A stretch of 15,926 bases of DNA. It comes from an uncultured Lachnospiraceae bacterium. Lineage in GTDB: Bacteria > Bacillota > Clostridia > Lachnospirales > Lachnospiraceae. The position numbers and the translations under genes were made by a program. Shown one piece after another: positions 12,133-15,926 of this stretch (positions within the stretch are counted from its first letter, which is position 1; every line of letters begins with the position of its first letter). A model generated the notes under the pieces. The model was not told the origin of the DNA. It worked only from the letters and a program-made list of their open reading frames with translations, and did no database searches. The stretch lies in contig CAKRPI010000047.1 of NCBI GenBank assembly GCA_934376945.1, forward strand, positions 1-15,926, in the 5' to 3' direction.

Positions 12133-14433
12133 TCAGAACTTCAAATAAATATTATCCGTACTGGAATTCATACGCGTCTGGATCTGTTCCATAGAAACAG
12201 AATCTACATTCCAGAAAAGTTTTTGCGCAATAAATCCCATCAATACCTTTCCGGAATTCTGAACGAATGTATTGTTATTCAATGTCATGGAAACATTCTC
12301 AGAATCCGCGACCACGTTAATCAATCCACGATAGTCACTGCCGTTTTCTGTTCCATAAAATACATTATTCTGAACAAGGAATTCTTTATAATGATTGTCC
12401 GTAACAAACAGGGCGCCTTCTGATTTGAAATAATCCGTATCACCGCCGCCGGTCCGGAAAACCATATTATCATCGATCACTACCTGCTCGGCATATTTCA
12501 GGAATTTACTGCTGGAATCCAACCGGATTCCCATAGTATCCACAAAGGCGTTTCCAATACAGAGATGGCGAAAAGCAAACGTACCCGTATCATCCAGACT
12601 GTGCTCATATCCCTCAGCAGTTCCGTTGGCATCGTGAATATAATTGTTTCGAATAGTTGCATCCACAAAATTATAAAGTCCGTCAAACTGAATGCCAATA
12701 TAATCCTGAGACTCTCCCTCGGTCACATAGCCATATGCACTTACCGTTCCACATCCATAGGCAAATTCGCAATTCTGAATGATGGTTCCTGTAACAACAC
12801 CATTGTCATAGCCTGTTTTAGCAAAAGAGTTTCCGGTATATTTTATGCATAGATTGTCCAAAACAACATCATCAGCCGTAACAAAAATAACACCATGGGG
12901 ATTGAAAAGGCCAAATTCTACTTCCTGGAAAATTTCCCCCGGATTGCCTTCATCACAGCGTAAATACAAAGGTCCCGGAATATTTACGTCATAATCAAAA
13001 TAAGGGTTTTTATCCAATTTCATTTGTGACGTCGGCCTGCTGATAATGGAAAGATTTTCAGTTAGCGAATCTTCTACCGAATGAAGCATATCCTCTTTTT
13101 TTATCTGTACACCCACTAAAGCGACAGTATCATATGGAACTTCCTCGACAGAAGCGGAAACATAGGTGTTGTCTTCTGTCAAAATCTCATAAACCCTTTT
13201 TGTTGATTTTTCTCCGCCATTAAAATAAATGGCTCCTATATCTGACAAATCATGGTAGAATTTCCAGATTTTTTTACCACTTTCATCGGAATAATACAGC
13301 TCCCATTTTTCCGCACCGACACCACTTTCCGGAGAAGCCGTGATGATTGGTTTGTCCCCTTCTCCATAAGCAGAGTAAGTAACACCAGCCTGGTTCATAT
13401 ACAAAAACAGTTCCGCATCTCCGTCAAGAGGAAGTCTCCATAGCCCGCCTCTTTCGAAAAATACAGCATCTCCATACTTCAGACAGCCCCCTCTGTCAAA
13501 CCAGTTCGATTCCTGGATCACTTTAAAGACAGACTGCCATGGGGTCTCCGGTGACAAACCATCATTTTCATCTGAGCCATCAGGAGACACATAATAAGCA
13601 GTTCCGGTATAAGTTTCTCCCGGTATAAATTCATCTGATTTGGTGATGGCAGTTTCCGTATGTAAAATATTCTGAATACGCTCCTGGAGGTTATTCTGCA
13701 GTTCCATATCTTTTTCCTCTGTAAGTTCCGGAATATCTCCATTCGCAGTATCCTGAGAAGTCACAGGCGGAAGATCCTGTAAAGATGGCTGGTTTGATTC
13801 CAGCAGGCGAAGAATTGCTTTTGCGGCATCTGCACAGGTCAGCGGCTGGTTAAGATGGAACGAATGGGCGGCCTGATCGTAATCCAGCATTCGTTGTTCG
13901 GAGATCTGAGAGCGTGTTGTAAGCATATAGAAAAAGGCAGCAATCGGATGGCTTCCCCAGCCTTCTTCCGGATTTATACAGTCGACAGAGGAATTTATCG
14001 CCTCTTCGAAGTTCGGAAAGGCTCCATCATACTCCCAGCGAATTTCATTCCAGATATCCTCTCCGATTTCTTCGCGAAGTTCAAAGCCTTCTCCATAATT
14101 GGCATGATATTCCATAGCATCTGCTGCATAAAACAAAGCTATCATACCGCCATCACGATACATTGGCATATCCAGTGTCATACCAGGACCAACAGCAGCC
14201 GAAAAAGCCTCCGCCTTTTCACTGCCAAAATAAGTCTCTATTTTTCCATACAGAATATGACACATTTCCTGATAAGTGACAGGTTCATCCAGCCGTTCCA
14301 TCATCTCATCCGTGAGCAAACCACACTGTCTCGCTCTTAGAAGTTCCGGATCATTGGTGTCAGCGTTTGCACCCAAAACCGGCATGGAGAAAAGAATGAT
14401 GAGCAGAAGCAGCAAGGTTAATTTACTCTTCAT
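12133..14433 (-). CDS. Secreted right-handed beta-helix protein with SLH-like N-terminal segments
   Basis: A 766-residue secreted protein. A signal peptide (KSKLTLLLLLIILFSMPVLG, cleavage near LGANA) opens it. Two stretches resemble S-layer homology motifs: the one around residues 30-66 (RARQCGLLTDEM ... PVTYQEMCHIL) and LNQPLTCADAAKAILRLL near 195-212. From about residue 277 it reads TAYYVSPDGSDENDGLSPETPWQSV split by the fold's first strand, the hallmark opening of pectate-lyase-like beta-helices, followed by repeated Asn-rich turns such as VLDNLCIKYTGNSF and TIRNNYIHDANG. The role is probably polysaccharide binding or cleavage at the cell surface; the catalytic residues and substrate cannot be assigned. 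AAAGGAGG lies 12 bp before the ATG, slightly far. The DNA is visibly more AT-rich than its neighbours, which suggests acquisition. Confidence 0.8.
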   Translation of the reverse strand: MKSKLTLLLLLIILFSMPVLGANADTNDPELLRARQCGLLTDEMMERLDEPVTYQEMCHILYGKIETYFGSEKAEAFSAAVGPGMTLDMPMYRDGGMIALFYAADAMEYHANYGEGFELREEIGEDIWNEIRWEYDGAFPNFEEAINSSVDCINPEEGWGSHPIAAFFYMLTTRSQISEQRMLDYDQAAHSFHLNQPLTCADAAKAILRLLESNQPSLQDLPPVTSQDTANGDIPELTEEKDMELQNNLQERIQNILHTETAITKSDEFIPGETYTGTAYYVSPDGSDENDGLSPETPWQSVFKVIQESNWFDRGGCLKYGDAVFFERGGLWRLPLDGDAELFLYMNQAGVTYSAYGEGDKPIITASPESGVGAEKWELYYSDESGKKIWKFYHDLSDIGAIYFNGGEKSTKRVYEILTEDNTYVSASVEEVPYDTVALVGVQIKKEDMLHSVEDSLTENLSIISRPTSQMKLDKNPYFDYDVNIPGPLYLRCDEGNPGEIFQEVEFGLFNPHGVIFVTADDVVLDNLCIKYTGNSFAKTGYDNGVVTGTIIQNCEFAYGCGTVSAYGYVTEGESQDYIGIQFDGLYNFVDATIRNNYIHDANGTAEGYEHSLDDTGTFAFRHLCIGNAFVDTMGIRLDSSSKFLKYAEQVVIDDNMVFRTGGGDTDYFKSEGALFVTDNHYKEFLVQNNVFYGTENGSDYRGLINVVADSENVSMTLNNNTFVQNSGKVLMGFIAQKLFWNVDSVSMEQIQTRMNSSTDNIYLKF

Positions 14434-14558
14434 AGGTATCCGTATCCTCCTTTATATTCTTAATGGTAATTGTTCAGAGCCAAGCAAAATTTCATGAAAC
14501 AGACAAAAAATGCTTCATAGATCAGCCATACACCTCCTTCCGGTATGAATCATCCATC

Positions 14559-14663
14559 TCATGCCAGAATGCCAGTTAAACGATCCCTGAAAATCCTCTT
14601 GCCGATTACATTGGATTCCTCTATGTCCCGGTAATCCGGCAGCTTATAGCAGCGATTTTTCAC
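14559..14663 (-). other. Short open frame, possible gene remnant
   Basis: The 14434-15027 gap holds no full gene. On the minus strand a 34-codon frame from GTG at 14663 to TGA at 14559 encodes ...YKLPDYRDIEESNVIG then KRIFRDRLTGILA. It looks protein-like but has no clear ribosome site and is closed by a stop just upstream (rising coordinates). It could be the tail of a decayed gene or chance. It lies upstream of the beta-helix gene on the same strand. Confidence 0.2.
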
Positions 14664-14762
14664 ATTTTCGGATATTTTACAAGATCAATACAGCCGTGAC
14701 GGAAAAACATTCTTCTTTACTCCGGCTGTTCTTTGCGATTGTTGTTCTTATAAGCTGAATAT

Positions 14763-14813
14763 ACTATATTTTTTACGAATAATCAATTATGTTATTCGAA
14801 GATTTGATATAGT
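14763..14813. promoter_or_regulatory. Nested dyad, candidate operator
   Basis: An inner perfect dyad CGAATAA (14776-14782) / TTATTCG (14792-14798) with a 9-bp spacer lies inside an outer perfect dyad ACTATAT (14763-14769) / ATATAGT (14807-14813). The centres differ by only 1 bp. It sits in very AT-rich DNA about 20 bp upstream of the GH127 promoter's -35 box. It could bind a dimeric regulator; which one is unknown. Confidence 0.5.
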
Positions 14814-14835
14814 GCAGCTTCCATCCGAATGGCGC

Positions 14836-14864
14836 TTGGAAAGTGGAAAAAAGTATGGTACACT
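14836..14864 (+). promoter_or_regulatory. Candidate promoter of the GH127 gene
   Basis: TTGGAA (14836-14841) and TACACT (14859-14864) are separated by 17 bp, each with four matches to consensus. Transcription near 14871 would give a leader of about 155 nt. That leader includes a small AAATGC-gaa-GCATTT hairpin (14923-14937) and a purine-rich stretch before the start codon. Confidence 0.45.
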
Positions 14865-15027
14865 GTGGATAAACACCTGCGATTTTCAAAAAGATGTGGA
14901 CAACGGATACGTCACAACGGCGAAATGCGAAGCATTTTGGAGCCTGGGTGTAAATCGTAACGGAAAAAGAAAAAGAAAGAGGAAGAGGGAAATGAAAAAA
15001 GACAACGGAAAACAGGAGGAGAGAAAG

Positions 15028-15926
15028 ATGCGTTTACATTCCCTGGATTTGAAAAAGGTTCGGATCAGCGACCCGTTTTGGTCAAAGCATGTGGATCTGG
15101 TGAGAAATGCGATTATTCCGTATCAGTGGGAGGCGATGAATGACCGGATTCCGGATGCGGAGTCAAGCCATTGCCTGGAAAATTTCCGGATTGCTGCAGG
15201 CAGAAGCGAGGGTGAATTTTACGGTGCGGTATTTCAGGATACTGATGTGGCAAAATGGCTGGAGGCAGTCGGCTTTTCGCTTGCATGTTATCCGGACGAG
15301 GCGCTTGAGAAGACGGCAGATGAGGTCATTGACCTGATTGCGGAGGCGCAGTGCGAGGATGGTTACATCAATACGTATTTTACGATTAAGGAACCGGACA
15401 GACGGTGGAGCGACCTGTGTGAAGGTCACGAGCTTTATACAGCCGGTCATCTGATGGAAGCGGCGGTTGCATATTATGAGGGAACCGGAAAAAGGAAATT
15501 CCTGGACTGCATGTGCCGTTTTGCAGATCTGATCGCCGATACCTTTGGCACAGAGGAAGGAAAAATTCACGGTTATCCGGGGCATGAGGAGGTCGAGATC
15601 GGACTTGTAAAGCTGTATCGTGTGACCGGCAATCAGAAATATCTCGATCTGGCAAAATATTTCATCGATGCACGCGGTGTCGGAGAAAATTATTTCATGA
15701 AGGAAATGAGCCGGCCGGATTATAAGATGATCTTTCCAGAGTTTGCAGATTATACACCGGCATATTCGCAGTCAGACCGCCCGGTACGTGAGCTGACGAC
15801 AGCAGAGGGTCATGCGGTGCGTGCCGTTTATCTCTACAGTGCGATGGCGGATCTGGCGGAAGCGTACGACGATGACGGCCTGAAAAAAGCCTGCGAGACG
15901 CTGTGGGAGAATATCACACAGAAGCG
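15028..15926 (+). CDS. GH127 beta-L-arabinofuranosidase (DUF1680), 5' part only
   Basis: The first ~299 residues of a GH127 glycoside hydrolase, cut by the window edge; family members are about 650 residues long. Recognisable segments are ISDPFWSKHVDLVRN, SHCLENFRIAAGRSEGEFYG, FQDTDVAKWLEA, QCEDGYINTYF, EGHELYTAGHLMEAA, HGYPGHEEVE and TTAEGHAVRAVYL. Histidines at 134, 186 and 262 keep a constant offset of eight from H142, H194 and H270, which I recall as active-site residues of Bifidobacterium HypBA1. The zinc-binding and nucleophile cysteines lie beyond the window. No signal peptide is seen, so it should act in the cytoplasm on arabinose-containing oligosaccharides. I chose the ATG at 15028 (AGGAGG 8 bp upstream); an in-frame ATG at 14992 with a poorer site would add 12 residues. 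Confidence 0.93.
   Translation, partial: MRLHSLDLKKVRISDPFWSKHVDLVRNAIIPYQWEAMNDRIPDAESSHCLENFRIAAGRSEGEFYGAVFQDTDVAKWLEAVGFSLACYPDEALEKTADEVIDLIAEAQCEDGYINTYFTIKEPDRRWSDLCEGHELYTAGHLMEAAVAYYEGTGKRKFLDCMCRFADLIADTFGTEEGKIHGYPGHEEVEIGLVKLYRVTGNQKYLDLAKYFIDARGVGENYFMKEMSRPDYKMIFPEFADYTPAYSQSDRPVRELTTAEGHAVRAVYLYSAMADLAEAYDDDGLKKACETLWENITQK

Noticed and set aside
14864..14872. TGTGGATAA, a perfect DnaA-box match (complement TTATCCACA)
   Set aside because: It is a single site with no cluster of further boxes and no dnaA or dnaN nearby, so an origin is not supported; chance overlap with promoter DNA is likely.

Overview
The window looks like chromosomal DNA of a gut Firmicute, most likely a Lachnospiraceae member (inference). 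The signs are strong AGGAGG-type ribosome binding sites, Gram-positive cell-wall genes without any outer-membrane genes, a glutamate racemase followed by a DUF1934 gene, a GH127 arabinofuranosidase, and consensus TTGNNN-17-TATANT promoters. There are no rRNA, tRNA, CRISPR or complete insertion-sequence genes.

Layout. 3-2561 (+): a possible upstream gene end, a heterodimer-type ABC exporter half and a cytidylate-kinase-like protein. 2562-3327: a gene-free, repeat-rich stretch with a 36-bp tandem repeat, a ~130-nt long palindrome, a 57-bp tandem repeat, a good promoter with a hairpin behind it, and a 165-bp MITE-like element. 3328-5118 (+): a secreted acidic protein of unknown function with a C-terminal 8-residue repeat. 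5119-5321: three hairpins in a row. 5322-6152 (+): an aldo/keto reductase. 6195-8600 (-): a bifunctional class A penicillin-binding protein, convergent with the reductase. 8946-9593 (+): a YigZ/IMPACT protein behind a purine-rich leader. 9674-9838: a second copy of the MITE, inverted relative to the first and 163/165 identical. 9963-11306 (+): murI and a DUF1934 gene, ending at a bidirectional terminator. 11434-11949 (-): a small membrane-anchored protein of unknown function. 12133-14433 (-): a large secreted right-handed beta-helix protein with SLH-like N-terminal segments in visibly more AT-rich DNA. 15028-15926 (+, cut by the window end): a GH127 glycosidase behind a nested dyad and a promoter.

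How the parts fit. MurI supplies D-glutamate for peptidoglycan and the class A PBP polymerises and cross-links it, but they are separate transcription units. The beta-helix protein and the GH127 enzyme are divergent and both suggest plant or host glycan use. The most distinctive structure is the pair of inverted MITE copies. They bracket a 6.4-kb block (unknown secreted protein, reductase, PBP, yigZ), and each carries a promoter-like sequence pointing out of that block. The one in the right copy points at murI.
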